A stretch of 48,451 nucleotides of DNA from Bradyrhizobium sp. (GCF_019242285.1 NZ_JAFAVV010000795.1:1-48451); one strand, 5' to 3'; counted from the stretch's first letter, positions 16,082 through 25,262 are shown. Program-made: numbers and translations. The notes: a model not told the origin generated them from the letters alone.

Positions 16082-18241
16082 ATGCGAGACTGTCTGAACA
16101 ACCGTGGCGGATTTGAGCGCGTCCTGATGGCGGTCGCGGCAACCTTCCTCACGGTGTCCGCGACCTCGGCGATGGCGCAGGGGAATGATGCGCGTTCGAG
16201 CGCCGCGGAATTGGCGATCGATGCAGCGATCCCGCGCCCGGAGCCCGCCAATGTGCCGCCGCCGACTGCGGCTGACATCAAGGCGGATAGCTCGCCGGCC
16301 GCGCCGGCAAAGGCCGACGGCAAGCCGGCCGACGTTACCACCGCCACGCCCGCGCTCGACACGTTCAAGGCCCTTACGATCAAGACCGATACCGCGGCAG
16401 CACCAGCCGTTCCCGCCGCCGCGCCCATGGCTCCTGCCGCCGCCCCCGCAGAACCGCCGAAGGACATCGCCAAGGAGCCGGCGCAGGAGCCCGCCAAGGC
16501 TGCCAGCAACGTGCTGCCGGCCGATCAGCCCGTCGCCGACAAGATCAAGGAATTGCTGGCCGGCAAGCCGCTGCGCTATTTCGACCGCAAGGCCGAGAAG
16601 ACCGCGGTCGACAAGTTCTATGGTGGACGTGACTTCGCGCCGATCTGGACCCAGGCCGGCGGCCTCACCGACAGCGCGCGTGGCGCTATCGCCCGCCTCA
16701 AGGACGCGGCCGCGGACGGCCTCAACGCCGCTGATTATCCCGTACCGGATTTCGCCGCCGCGACCTCCCCGGACGCGCTGGCCGAGGCCGACCTCAGGCT
16801 GACCAATAGCGTGCTGGACTATGCGCGCCAGGCGCAGAGCGGCCGGATGCACTGGTCGCAGGTCTCCGCCGACATCCAGTATCCGGAGCATCCGACCGAT
16901 CCGACCGAGGTTTTGACCAACGTCTCGACCGCGAAGGACGCCTCCGCTGCGCTCGACCATTACAACCCGCCGCAGAAGCTGTACCAGGCGCTGAAGAAGA
17001 AGCTTGCCGAACTCCGCGGCGAGAGCGGCGGCCCGGTGGTCACGATCGACAAGGGCCCTGTGCTGAAATACACGCCGCCGCGCAAGAAGCAGCCGGCCGA
17101 GGCGGTGATGCAGGATCCGCGGGTGCCGCAACTGCGCGCCAAGCTCGGCGTCGAGAACGCCGACGACGACCATTACGACGCCAAGGTCGCGGCCGCCGTC
17201 GAGCGATTCCAGGAAGGCGTCGACCTGAAGTCCACCGGGGCGCTCGACGACCGCACCGTGGCAGCGCTCAACAGCCCGAAGCGGGACAAGCAGATCGACA
17301 CCGTGATCGTCAACATGGAACGCTGGCGCTGGCTGCCGCGCGACCTCGGTTCGCCGGCGATCGGCGACGCCTATGTCATTCTGAACATTCCGGACTACAC
17401 GCTGAAGGTGATGCAGCACGGCGCCCAGGTCTGGACCACGCGCGTGGTGACCGGAAAGCCGGGCATCCACGCCACCCCGCTGCTCAGCGAGACGATGAAG
17501 TTCATCACGGTCAACCCGACCTGGAACGTGCCGCCGTCGATCATCTACAACGAATATCTGCCGGCTCTGCAGCAGGATCCGACCGTGCTGGAGCGGATGG
17601 GGCTCAGGCTCGAGCACGCCCGCGACGGCTCGATTCACATCTCGCAGCCGCCGGGCGAGGCCAATGCGCTCGGCCGCGTCCGCTTCAATTTCCCCAACAA
17701 GTTCCTGGTCTATCAGCACGACACCCCGGACAAGTACCTGTTCGAGAAGAGCGAGCGCGCCTACAGCCATGGCTGCATGCGGGTGCAGTATCCGGACCAG
17801 TACGCCGCCGTGTTGCTCAACATCACCGAGCCGAACCAGCACTGGTCGCCGGAAAGGATCCGCGGGATGTACGGCTCGAGCGAGATCGACCTCAAATTCC
17901 CGACGCCGATCCCGGTCAATATCACCTACCAGACCGCGTTCGTGGACGATGCCGGCAAGCTGCAAATTCGCAGGGACGTCTACGGCCGCGATGCCGAGAT
18001 GATCTCGATGCTCCGCAACTCCCGCGGCAAGGACCTGGAGAACGTGGTCGCACACGCGCAGCCGAGCTACTCGCGGCCGCCGGGCTCGGGCCTGCCACCG
18101 GGCGTCAACTTCGCCAGCGACAACTCCTCGTCCTTCTCGTCGGGAGGGCCGTCGTTCTTCGAACGGCTGTTCGGTGGGCCGCCGACGCCCCCCGCCCCCA
18201 TCGGCCGGCGTCCGCAGCCACGGCGGATATTCACCCGCTAG
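16082..18241 (+). CDS. L,D-transpeptidase (YcbB/LdtD-like), periplasmic
   Basis: This enzyme forms meso-diaminopimelate cross-links in peptidoglycan or attaches proteins to it. It has 719 residues from the ATG at 16082. A signal peptide ends near AMAQ (about residue 33). An Ala/Pro/Lys-rich linker runs to about 155. A YcbB-type helical region is followed by a peptidoglycan-binding domain near residues 360-400 (VERFQEGVDLKSTGALDDRT). The YkuD catalytic domain ends with YSHGCMRVQ: His563 and catalytic Cys565 are present. The C-terminal tail is Ser/Gly/Pro-rich. The layout matches the large YcbB class, not the short YkuD class. The next gene is a DUF882 cell-wall-type protein. Confidence 0.93.
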   Translation: MRDCLNNRGGFERVLMAVAATFLTVSATSAMAQGNDARSSAAELAIDAAIPRPEPANVPPPTAADIKADSSPAAPAKADGKPADVTTATPALDTFKALTIKTDTAAAPAVPAAAPMAPAAAPAEPPKDIAKEPAQEPAKAASNVLPADQPVADKIKELLAGKPLRYFDRKAEKTAVDKFYGGRDFAPIWTQAGGLTDSARGAIARLKDAAADGLNAADYPVPDFAAATSPDALAEADLRLTNSVLDYARQAQSGRMHWSQVSADIQYPEHPTDPTEVLTNVSTAKDASAALDHYNPPQKLYQALKKKLAELRGESGGPVVTIDKGPVLKYTPPRKKQPAEAVMQDPRVPQLRAKLGVENADDDHYDAKVAAAVERFQEGVDLKSTGALDDRTVAALNSPKRDKQIDTVIVNMERWRWLPRDLGSPAIGDAYVILNIPDYTLKVMQHGAQVWTTRVVTGKPGIHATPLLSETMKFITVNPTWNVPPSIIYNEYLPALQQDPTVLERMGLRLEHARDGSIHISQPPGEANALGRVRFNFPNKFLVYQHDTPDKYLFEKSERAYSHGCMRVQYPDQYAAVLLNITEPNQHWSPERIRGMYGSSEIDLKFPTPIPVNITYQTAFVDDAGKLQIRRDVYGRDAEMISMLRNSRGKDLENVVAHAQPSYSRPPGSGLPPGVNFASDNSSSFSSGGPSFFERLFGGPPTPPAPIGRRPQPRRIFTR

Positions 18242-18277
18242 GGCGTCCGCTCAGACGGATTTCGTAGAAAAAACAAT

Positions 18278-18299
18278 GGCCTCGCCTCGCGGCGGGGCC
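18278..18299 (+). terminator. hairpin terminator after the L,D-transpeptidase gene
   Basis: GGCCTCGCC (18278-18286) pairs with GGCGGGGCC (18291-18299) with a single U-G wobble and a TCGC loop. It is followed by only a short T run (GTTT). It is probably a terminator, weaker than the one after rpsU. Confidence 0.55.
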
Positions 18300-18307
18300 G
18301 TTTAACG

Positions 18308-18411
18308 TTAACCATTCACCCTGCAAAGGCGCCCCCGGCGCTTTTTTGCCACAGTTGGGGGATTACTTTTCGCGCTAACTTGGGGGCGGGATGATAACCT
18401 CTGTTAACCAT
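18308..18411 (+). promoter_or_regulatory. two CtrA half-sites (TTAACCAT) upstream of the DUF882 gene
   Basis: TTAACCAT occurs at 18308-18315 and again at 18404-18411, both on the plus strand, in the 200-base gap before the DUF882 gene at 18449. TTAACCAT is a known CtrA half-site octamer in alphaproteobacteria. Roughly 0.3 copies would be expected by chance in the whole window, so two in about 100 bases stands out. Regulation by CtrA is inferred. Confidence 0.45.
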
Positions 18412-18448
18412 CCCGCATCTAGAAAAGCGGTCGTCTCTTTCGCGCGTT

Positions 18449-20104
18449 GTGGGACTGGCGAAAGGACCCTCGACCGCTCGTCGACTGGGTAGGCTCATCT
18501 TGCTGGCTGGTTTCGCGCGCCATTTTCACGGACTGCCGTCGTCCAACTCAGGCCTCAGGGCCGGGTGTTGTTTTGGGTTGGCGTCGCTATTGCTGCTGAT
18601 GGGCGCGGGCTCGGTCCACGACGCCACCGCCGAGAACGAGACTCGCACCCTCTCCTTCCACCACACCCATTCCGGCGAAGACCTCACCGTCACCTTCAAG
18701 CGCAATGGCCGCTATGACGAGGACGCGCTGAAGCAGCTCAATCACTATCTCCGCGACTGGCGCAGCCAGGACCAGACGGAGATGGACCGCCATCTTTTCG
18801 ATATCATCTGGGAGGTCTATCGCGACGTCGACGGCAAGGAGCCGATCCAGATCGTCTCCGCCTATCGGTGTCCCTCCACCAACTCCATGCTCCGCCACCG
18901 CTCCGCCCATTCCGGCGTGGCGCGGTTCAGCCAGCACATGCTCGGTCATGCCATGGATCTCTCCATCCCCGGCGTGCCGCTGGAGCAGATCCGCTTTGCG
19001 GGCCTGAGGCTGCAACGCGGCGGCGTCGGCTTCTATCCGACCTCGGGCTCGCCTTTCGTCCATCTCGACACCGGCAACATCCGCCACTGGCCGCGGATGA
19101 CCCATGATCAACTGGTGAAGGTGTTCCCCGACGAACGCACCGTCCACATCCCCTCCGACGGCACGCCGCTGAAGGGCTACGAGCTCGCCAAGACCGAGAT
19201 CGAGAAGCGCGGCAATGGCGACGACGGCGCCACCTTCTCCAAGCCCGGCGGATTGCTGGCGTCGCTGTTCGGACGCAAATCGAATGACGACGAGGACGAA
19301 GCCGCCGCGTCGGCTGGCGATGACGAGCCCGTGACGACCGCCGTCGCGGCCAAGCCCGCCGACAGCAAGCCGGTAGCTCCCGTGCCGACCCCGCGGGCCA
19401 AGCCCGCGGCACCCCCCGCCCTTCAACTCGCCTCCGCCGACGCCCAGATCGTGCAGGCGAAGCCCAAACCGCAAGCCGGCCAGCTGATGGCGGAAAAGCC
19501 GACTGACGCGACGTCGCCGACCCCGGCCGATATCATCAATAGCCGCTTCTCCTGGGGCAACGATCCGGGCACGCCGAATCAGGCGACGCCGGCGCAGGTG
19601 CTGGCGGCGATCACCGCCAGGCAGGCGACCGAATCAGCCGACCCCAAGGCGACCGCGAGCCTCTACCAGGCGATGGCCTATGCCCCGCTGGCCAACTCCC
19701 CGGTCGATCACGCCAACATCGTCGCGGCGTCCGCGCCGATCCCACGCAGTGCGCGCCCGGCCACAACCCGCCTCGCGGCGGCAAACGAGATCAATACCGT
19801 CGCCGCGAAGGGGGTTCAGGGCGACGGAGTCGCGACATCGACCCGCCTCTCCTCGCCGAAAGGCAACGACGTCTGGCTGCGCATCGAGCTGTTGGCGCCG
19901 AGCGCGACCACCTCGATGTCGGTGACGATGCTGGGCGATTCCGACCTGACCGTGATGCGCGCGTTCTTCGTCAAGCCTCAGGCCAGCATTGTCATGGGTT
20001 TCGCCGATGATCCGATGATGGGCCTTTCGGTCGATCACTTCTCGGGATCGGCGACGCCGAAGCTTGAGACGGTCACGTTCAAGCTGCGCGCGGCGATGCG
20101 CTGA
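18449..20104 (+). CDS. DUF882 protein, M15/LAS-type peptidoglycan endopeptidase-like
   Basis: This 551-residue exported protein reads from a GTG start; a later start closer to the hydrophobic segment (residues 43-54, FGLASLLLLMGA) is possible. The DUF882 domain (about 66-215) carries the zinc ligands of the LAS fold: His163 and Asp170 in QHMLGHAMD, and His205 in FVHLDTG. Related proteins such as E. coli MepK cut peptidoglycan cross-links, including those made by L,D-transpeptidases, which fits the L,D-transpeptidase gene just upstream. Residues 250-400 are a disordered Ala/Pro/Lys linker. The last 130 residues form a second, unrecognised beta-rich region (NDVWLRIELLAPSATTSMS). Confidence 0.85.
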   Translation: MGLAKGPSTARRLGRLILLAGFARHFHGLPSSNSGLRAGCCFGLASLLLLMGAGSVHDATAENETRTLSFHHTHSGEDLTVTFKRNGRYDEDALKQLNHYLRDWRSQDQTEMDRHLFDIIWEVYRDVDGKEPIQIVSAYRCPSTNSMLRHRSAHSGVARFSQHMLGHAMDLSIPGVPLEQIRFAGLRLQRGGVGFYPTSGSPFVHLDTGNIRHWPRMTHDQLVKVFPDERTVHIPSDGTPLKGYELAKTEIEKRGNGDDGATFSKPGGLLASLFGRKSNDDEDEAAASAGDDEPVTTAVAAKPADSKPVAPVPTPRAKPAAPPALQLASADAQIVQAKPKPQAGQLMAEKPTDATSPTPADIINSRFSWGNDPGTPNQATPAQVLAAITARQATESADPKATASLYQAMAYAPLANSPVDHANIVAASAPIPRSARPATTRLAAANEINTVAAKGVQGDGVATSTRLSSPKGNDVWLRIELLAPSATTSMSVTMLGDSDLTVMRAFFVKPQASIVMGFADDPMMGLSVDHFSGSATPKLETVTFKLRAAMR

Positions 20105-20167
20105 GCTCAACCCGGTAACGAAGCTCGACAGCCCTGGCACCGCGAGTTCGCGAGGCCGGCGGCCAAA

Positions 20168-20446
20168 TCACAGCATCCCCAGGGCCTGCATGTAGGTTTC
20201 GAGGATCGTCTCCTCTTCCTGGCGCTCGTTGGGGTCCTGCTTGCGCAGGCGCACGATGGTGCGCAGCGCCTTGACGTCGTAACCATTGCCCTTGCTCTCG
20301 GCATAGACGTCGCGAATGTCGTCCGAGATCGCCTTCTTCTCCTCCTCCAGCCGCTCGATGCGCTCGATGATGGATTTGAGCTGATCGACCGCGAAGCGCG
20401 TGGCCGGCGCTTCCTGCTCTTTGACGGCGGCGGCGGAGGTGGCCAT
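20168..20446 (-). CDS. gapR: GapR-family DNA-binding protein (DUF2312)
   Basis: GapR is a small nucleoid-associated protein of alphaproteobacteria that clamps overtwisted DNA ahead of polymerases and replication forks and aids topoisomerases. The 92-residue product has the full family pattern: [20 protein letters not shown] (helix 1), [20 protein letters not shown] (the conserved loop), and [14 protein letters not shown] before the final helix. Length and motifs are normal. It converges with the DUF882 gene, 63 bases apart. It is usually essential or strongly growth-promoting in relatives. Confidence 0.92.
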   Translation of the reverse strand: MATSAAAVKEQEAPATRFAVDQLKSIIERIERLEEEKKAISDDIRDVYAESKGNGYDVKALRTIVRLRKQDPNERQEEETILETYMQALGML

Positions 20447-20651
20447 CTCTTGCTCCTGGAATGAAACTGTTTGAGAATTGATGCACGCTGGCGCCTGTCA
20501 TGCGCGGCGTCGTGAAAATGACACTTCAGTTTCGCGCCGTCCGGGTCAAGGCAGCATCGGCCTCATCCACAGCGCGCCCACACCTTGTTGCGCGGGAGAA
20601 GAATCCGCTTGCCATGCGAATCACGGCAACCGCGCTTGTGCACGGTGGGCG

Positions 20652-20954
20652 TCAGTGGCCCGGATGGGATTTCTTCAATGCTTCCGTCTGCGCAGGGGAA
20701 GCCTCGGCCTGATATTTGGCCTTCCAGGTCGCGTAGGACATGCCATAGACGGCCTCGCGGCTTTCGTCCTTGGTCATCGGCACGCCCTTGGCATCGGCCG
20801 CGTCCTTCAGCCAATTGGACAGGCAGTTGCGGCAGAAGCCGGCCAGATTCATCAGGTCGATGTTCTGCACGTCGGTGCGGGCCTTCAGATGCTCGACCAG
20901 GCGGCGGAAGGCGGCTGCCTCGAGTTCGGTTTTCGTCGCATTATCGATAGTCAT
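20652..20954 (-). CDS. DUF1244 protein
   Basis: This 100-residue soluble helical protein is of the DUF1244 family, whose function is not established. The characteristic core is AAAFRRLVEHLKARTDVQNI, then LMNLAGFCRNCLSNWLKDAA, where CRNCL places two Cys three apart, and YGMSYATWKAKYQ near the end. The two cysteines and nearby conserved aromatic residues hint at a redox or metal role, but this is unproven. The gene lies on the same strand as gapR, 205 bases upstream of it. No convincing gene was found in that gap. Confidence 0.85.
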   Translation of the reverse strand: MTIDNATKTELEAAAFRRLVEHLKARTDVQNIDLMNLAGFCRNCLSNWLKDAADAKGVPMTKDESREAVYGMSYATWKAKYQAEASPAQTEALKKSHPGH

Positions 20955-21149
20955 GGGATCGTCATCTCGTCATCGGCGGCATGGCCTGGAATGTGGACAT
21001 TCGCGCGCAAAATGCCATATCGCAGCGCAAACAGGGGGCTGGACCGACGTGGAACTTTAATGGTCTTGTGCATTAAAATGCCGCCTTGGCCGTTGACACT
21101 ACACACCCGCCTACGCGAAATCGTCAATGATTTGATATAGCTTCGCGCG

Positions 21150-21740
21150 ATGATCCCGACCAGTTCCCCCCACCGAAACCTGCGCTCCGCCCTGCTGCCC
21201 GGCTTGGCCTTTGCCGTTCTCGTGCTGTGGAACGGATCGGCGCTCGCGGACTTTCGCCTCTGCAACAACACCGCCAGCCGGGTCGGTATCGCGCTCGGCT
21301 ACAAGGATGCCGAGGGGTGGACGACCGAAGGCTGGTGGAATGTTTCATCGCGGAGCTGCGAGACGTTGTTGAAGGGTTCACTGGTTGCTCGCTACTACTA
21401 CATCTATGCGCTCGACTATGATCGTGGCGGCGAATGGTCGGGGCAGGCCTTCATGTGCTCGCGCGACAAGGAGTTCACCATCAAGGGAACCGACAATTGC
21501 CTGGCGCGCGGCTTCGACCGCACCGGCTTCTTCGAGGTCGATACCGGCGAGCAGCGGGCGTGGACGGTGCAGCTGACCGACGCCAATGAGCAGCCGGCGC
21601 AGCAGCGCGTTCCCGGCATCCCGGGCACGGTCGGTCCAGGCGGCAACGTGCCGGGGCTGCCTAACGCCGCGCCCGGGACGGCCCCCGCCCCGGGCACGCC
21701 AAGCCTGCCGCCGGCCGCAGCGCCCGGAAACAAGCCATGA
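21150..21740 (+). CDS. periplasmic DUF1036 protein
   Basis: This 196-residue exported protein has a signal peptide (hydrophobic LLPGLAFAVLVLWN, cleavage after ALA near residue 32). The DUF1036 domain follows: DFRLCNNTASRVGIALGYKD, then GWWNVSSRSCETLL and FMCSRDKEFTIKGTDNC, with several Cys likely to be disulfide-bonded. After about residue 145 there is a Pro/Gly/Ala-rich tail. Function is unknown; the family recurs in alphaproteobacteria. The stop codon overlaps the pyruvate kinase start by four bases (ATGA), so the two are translated from one message. Confidence 0.87.
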   Translation: MIPTSSPHRNLRSALLPGLAFAVLVLWNGSALADFRLCNNTASRVGIALGYKDAEGWTTEGWWNVSSRSCETLLKGSLVARYYYIYALDYDRGGEWSGQAFMCSRDKEFTIKGTDNCLARGFDRTGFFEVDTGEQRAWTVQLTDANEQPAQQRVPGIPGTVGPGGNVPGLPNAAPGTAPAPGTPSLPPAAAPGNKP

Positions 21741-23173
21741 GGCGGTTGCGCCGGATCAAGATCCTCGCGACCCTCGGACCCGCCTCCTCGGATAGCGCGA
21801 TGATCCGCCGCCTGTTCGAGGCCGGCGCCGATATCTTCCGCATCAACATGAGTCACACGCCGCACGACAAGATGCGGGAGCTGGTTTCGACCATTCGCAA
21901 CGTCGAATCGAGCTACGGCCGGCCAATCGGCATCCTGGTCGACCTCCAGGGCCCGAAGCTCAGGCTCGGCTCGTTTGCCGACGGCGCGATCCAGTTGCAG
22001 AACGGCCAGAGCTTCACCCTCGATTCCGACAAGACGCCGGGCGATTCCACCCGCGTGCAATTGCCGCATCCGGAGATTCTTGCAGCCCTTCGTCCCGGCC
22101 ACGCCTTGCTGCTCGACGACGGCAAGGTGCGGCTGATTGCGGAGGAGACCTCGCCCGAGCGGGCTGTCACCCGGGTCGTGATCGGCGGCAAGATGTCGGA
22201 TCGCAAGGGCGTCAGCCTGCCGGACACCGATCTGCCGGTCTCGGCGATGACCCCGAAGGACCGCGCCGACCTCGACGCGGCCCTCGCCACCGGCGTCGAC
22301 TGGATCGCGCTGTCCTTCGTGCAGCGCGCTGAGGACGTGATCGAGGCCAAGAAGATGATCCGGGGGCGCGCCTCGGTGATGGCGAAGATCGAGAAGCCCC
22401 AGGCGATCGACCGCCTGCCCGACATCATCGAGGTCTCCGACGCGCTGATGGTGGCGCGCGGCGATCTCGGGGTCGAATTGCCGCTGGAGCGGGTGCCGAG
22501 CCTGCAGAAGCAGATGACGCGGCTGGCGCGCCGCGCCGGGCGGCCCGTGGTGATCGCGACCCAGATGCTGGAATCGATGATCCAGGCGCCGGTGCCGACC
22601 CGGGCCGAAGTCTCCGACGTCGCCACCGCCGTCTACGAAGGCGCCGACGCCATCATGCTGTCGGCGGAATCGGCGGCGGGCAAATATCCGGTCGAAGCGG
22701 TCTCCACCATGAACCGGATCGGCGAGGAGGTCGAGCGCGACCCGACCTATCGCGCCGTCGTTTCCGCCCAGCGCCCGGATCCTGAAGCGACCGCGGGCGA
22801 CGCGATCGCGGATGCCGCGCGGCAGATCGCCGAGACGCTCGACCTGCCGACCATCATCTGCTGGACCTCGTCGGGCTCGACCGCGATCCGCGTCGCGCGC
22901 GAGCGGCCGAAGCCTCCGATCGTCGCCATCACGCCGAACCTCGAGACCGGACGCAAACTGTCCGTGGTCTGGGGCGTGCATTGCGTGGTCGCCGAGGACG
23001 CCCGCGACCAGGACGACATGGTCGACCGCGCCGGCAGCATCGCCTTCCGCGACGGCTTCGTCCGCGCCGGCCAGCGCGTGCTCATCGTCGCCGGCGTGCC
23101 GCTCGGCATTCCCGGCACCACCAACATGGTGCGCATCGCGTCCGTGGGCTCCGGGCGCGACGCCGACGTCTGA
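21737..23173 (+). CDS. pyk: pyruvate kinase
   Basis: Pyruvate kinase transfers phosphate from phosphoenolpyruvate to ADP, the last step of glycolysis. It has 478 residues, normal size. The N-terminal RRLRIKILATLGPASSDS, FRINMSHTPHD (usual form NxSHG) and the substrate/metal site VMAKIEKPQAI with MVARGDLGVELP are intact. IATQMLESMI and AIMLSAESAAGKYP follow. The C-terminal allosteric domain is present (from about residue 350). The start overlaps the DUF1036 stop. The pairing with a periplasmic protein has no obvious metabolic logic but is translationally coupled here. Confidence 0.96.
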   Translation: MRRLRRIKILATLGPASSDSAMIRRLFEAGADIFRINMSHTPHDKMRELVSTIRNVESSYGRPIGILVDLQGPKLRLGSFADGAIQLQNGQSFTLDSDKTPGDSTRVQLPHPEILAALRPGHALLLDDGKVRLIAEETSPERAVTRVVIGGKMSDRKGVSLPDTDLPVSAMTPKDRADLDAALATGVDWIALSFVQRAEDVIEAKKMIRGRASVMAKIEKPQAIDRLPDIIEVSDALMVARGDLGVELPLERVPSLQKQMTRLARRAGRPVVIATQMLESMIQAPVPTRAEVSDVATAVYEGADAIMLSAESAAGKYPVEAVSTMNRIGEEVERDPTYRAVVSAQRPDPEATAGDAIADAARQIAETLDLPTIICWTSSGSTAIRVARERPKPPIVAITPNLETGRKLSVVWGVHCVVAEDARDQDDMVDRAGSIAFRDGFVRAGQRVLIVAGVPLGIPGTTNMVRIASVGSGRDADV

Positions 23174-23201
23174 CACGCGCGACGCCAACCTTCTCGCTCG
23201 C

Positions 23202-23879
23202 TCAAGCCCCGACCAGCGCCTTCGCCGGCACGGCTGCCGCCTGCACCACGAGGCCGCGGGCGCGGGCGTCCATGACGCCGACCGCGCGCAACGCCAGCAG
23301 CGTCACCGACTGCACGGCATCGCGGAGCTTGGCGGGGTCGTCGAGATGATCCGGCGCCAGCGGCCCGACCAGCGACTCGTGCAGCGCGCCGAGCAGCGCG
23401 GTGGCGGCGAGCTGGGTGTCCTGCGCCGGCAGATGGCCGGCGCGCACCGCCGCATCGATCCGGATCGCGATCTCGCCGGCGATCTCGCGCCGGCTCGCCA
23501 GCCGTGATTCGGTGACGTCGACATCGACCGGCTCGGCCAGAATGCCCCAGGAGAGCTTGCGCTGGGACAGCACGTGCACGGCGACCGTGGACACAGCCGC
23601 CGCCAGCGCCGACGACGGCCCGGGCGCGGCATCCGCGGCGCGGCGGATCGCGGCGAGCTCGTCGCGCGAGACGTCGGCGATCAATTCCGAGATCAGGTCC
23701 GCCTTGGACGGGAAATAGCGATAGACCGTGCCGGCAGCGACGTTGGCGCGGACCGCGACCGGCGCGATCTGGACCGCTGCCATTCCCGACTCCGCCGCGG
23801 CGTCCCGCGCGGCTGCCAGAATTGCACTGCGTCGCGCCGCAAGGCGCTTCACGACCTGATGGGTACGCCGATACACCAT
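23202..23879 (-). CDS. TetR/AcrR-family transcriptional regulator
   Basis: This 225-residue protein starts at the ATG at 23879; an upstream in-frame extension lacks family likeness. The N-terminal DNA-binding domain contains RRSAILAAARDAAAESGMAA and the recognition helix segment AGTVYRYFPSKADLISELI, a classic TetR signature. The remaining 160 residues are an Ala-rich helical ligand-binding domain. The ligand and targets are unknown. The neighbouring glycosyltransferase gene on the same strand (24042-25262) is not an obvious target, and the regulator is not divergent to any transporter. It converges on pyk, 28 bases apart. Confidence 0.88.
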   Translation of the reverse strand: MVYRRTHQVVKRLAARRSAILAAARDAAAESGMAAVQIAPVAVRANVAAGTVYRYFPSKADLISELIADVSRDELAAIRRAADAAPGPSSALAAAVSTVAVHVLSQRKLSWGILAEPVDVDVTESRLASRREIAGEIAIRIDAAVRAGHLPAQDTQLAATALLGALHESLVGPLAPDHLDDPAKLRDAVQSVTLLALRAVGVMDARARGLVVQAAAVPAKALVGA

Positions 23880-24041
23880 GGCGCGTCTTCCGTCCCTTAC
23901 GCGGACCGGCACCCTGAGGCACGCACGATCGAACGCGTCTTCACTATTTTGCACGATTCCGCCCGGAACCGCCGCGAAGAACTGAACAACTATTCACGGT
24001 CGTTGGCAAGCCACAACCATGAACAAAATAGACGGTCGGGA

Positions 24042-25262
24042 CTAGACGTTCGCCGCAGCCGTGACGGATGGCACCGGCTGCCGCCGCCACCATGGCCCTG
24101 CCCGGCGCAGCACCAGGGCCCCCACGATCAGGGTGATGATCAATCCGACCGGCTTGCCGAAGAAGATGAAGCTGATGAACAGCGCCAGCGCGCAAGCAAG
24201 CGCCGGGAGCTCGTAGGCGCGGAATCCGCGTGAAAGGCCGACGCGAACCAGGAACGCGACGGGTATAGCCAGCACCATCATGTCGTACATGAAGAGATAG
24301 GGCGTGGTGAGCAGCGTGCCGGTCGCGAGCGCCGCTGCCTTGAGCGCGTAGCGCACCCTGCTGCGCCAGATCGCGACCAGCGTGGTCGCGACCGCCGCGG
24401 TGAAGGTCCACTGGAAGGCCCAGCCGAACTGCTCCGAGCCGCCGAAGAAGCGCACCAGCGAATAGAGGCTCTGCAATTTCCACCAGGTCGCCTTGCCCTC
24501 GGTGAGGAAGGCCTGCGAGAAGGCGGGCATCCAGTGGAAGAACGCCTGCCAGCTCTCGATGCCGAAGGCGAGCCAGGAAATCAACGCGAGCGCGACCGCG
24601 GTGACGCCGGCCGAGACGAACACGGTCCACTCGCCGGCCGCGATCAGCACGATCGGAAACAGGAAGCCGTATTGCGGCTTGTAGGTCAGAAGACCGAGGC
24701 AGATGCCTGACAGGACCGGCCGCGTCGGCAACAGATAGAGCGTGCCGCCGACAAGGGCCGCGGTGAGAAAGCCGTTCTGCCCAACCAGCATATTGCTCAA
24801 GACCATCGGAAAGCCGAGGGCAAGCACCAGCCCGAAGGCGCGGCCCGTGATTGCGCGCATGACGGCGACATAGGGCACCTGGCTTGCCACGGCCCAGCCG
24901 ACGAACGCCGCGCCATAGGGAAACTGCGCGAGCAGGGACGCGACGAACAGGAACGGCGGCGGATAATGCCAGGCGAAGTAGCCGACGAAATCCTCTTTCA
25001 GGATCGTCAGCTCGACCTGCTTCTGCAGATCCCAGTCGTAGGCCAGCGCGGGATGTCCATCGAGCGCCATGCGCCCCGCCGCCCAGACATTGATGAAATC
25101 GGTCGCGATGCCGTTGCCGTTCGCCTCGTAGATCCAGGCATGAGCGTAGTAGGCCGCCGGGAAGAACACCGCGTTGATGACCGCGAGCGCGAAGCAGGCG
25201 TGCACCAGCGCCGGCGGGATCGCTCGCGGCGCGTGCGTCATGGGCGGAGGGCTTTCGGCCAT
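24042..25262 (-). CDS. polytopic membrane glycosyltransferase, GT87 family (DUF2029)
   Basis: This 406-residue inner-membrane protein has about ten hydrophobic helices. The first external loop carries DFINVWAAGRMALDG with an acidic residue, and HYPPPFLFVASLLAQFPYG follows; both are typical of the GT87/DUF2029 group, which uses polyprenyl-phosphate-linked sugars. LTYKPQYGFLFPIVLI is the conserved central segment. The start at 25262 is chosen because AGGGAAG lies five to eight bases upstream; an ATG 19 codons earlier has no such site. The acceptor is unknown. Envelope glycan modification is likely by family. Confidence 0.85.
   Translation of the reverse strand: MAESPPPMTHAPRAIPPALVHACFALAVINAVFFPAAYYAHAWIYEANGNGIATDFINVWAAGRMALDGHPALAYDWDLQKQVELTILKEDFVGYFAWHYPPPFLFVASLLAQFPYGAAFVGWAVASQVPYVAVMRAITGRAFGLVLALGFPMVLSNMLVGQNGFLTAALVGGTLYLLPTRPVLSGICLGLLTYKPQYGFLFPIVLIAAGEWTVFVSAGVTAVALALISWLAFGIESWQAFFHWMPAFSQAFLTEGKATWWKLQSLYSLVRFFGGSEQFGWAFQWTFTAAVATTLVAIWRSRVRYALKAAALATGTLLTTPYLFMYDMMVLAIPVAFLVRVGLSRGFRAYELPALACALALFISFIFFGKPVGLIITLIVGALVLRRAGPWWRRQPVPSVTAAANV

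Noticed and set aside
16034..18055. 673-codon minus-strand frame opposite the L,D-transpeptidase
   Set aside because: Arg/Val/Gly-rich antisense translation; the plus strand has a signal peptide and an intact catalytic motif.
20447..20651. Possible 29-residue minus-strand gene between DUF1244 and gapR
   Set aside because: An ATG-to-stop frame exists but has no ribosome site and no recognisable or protein-like sequence.
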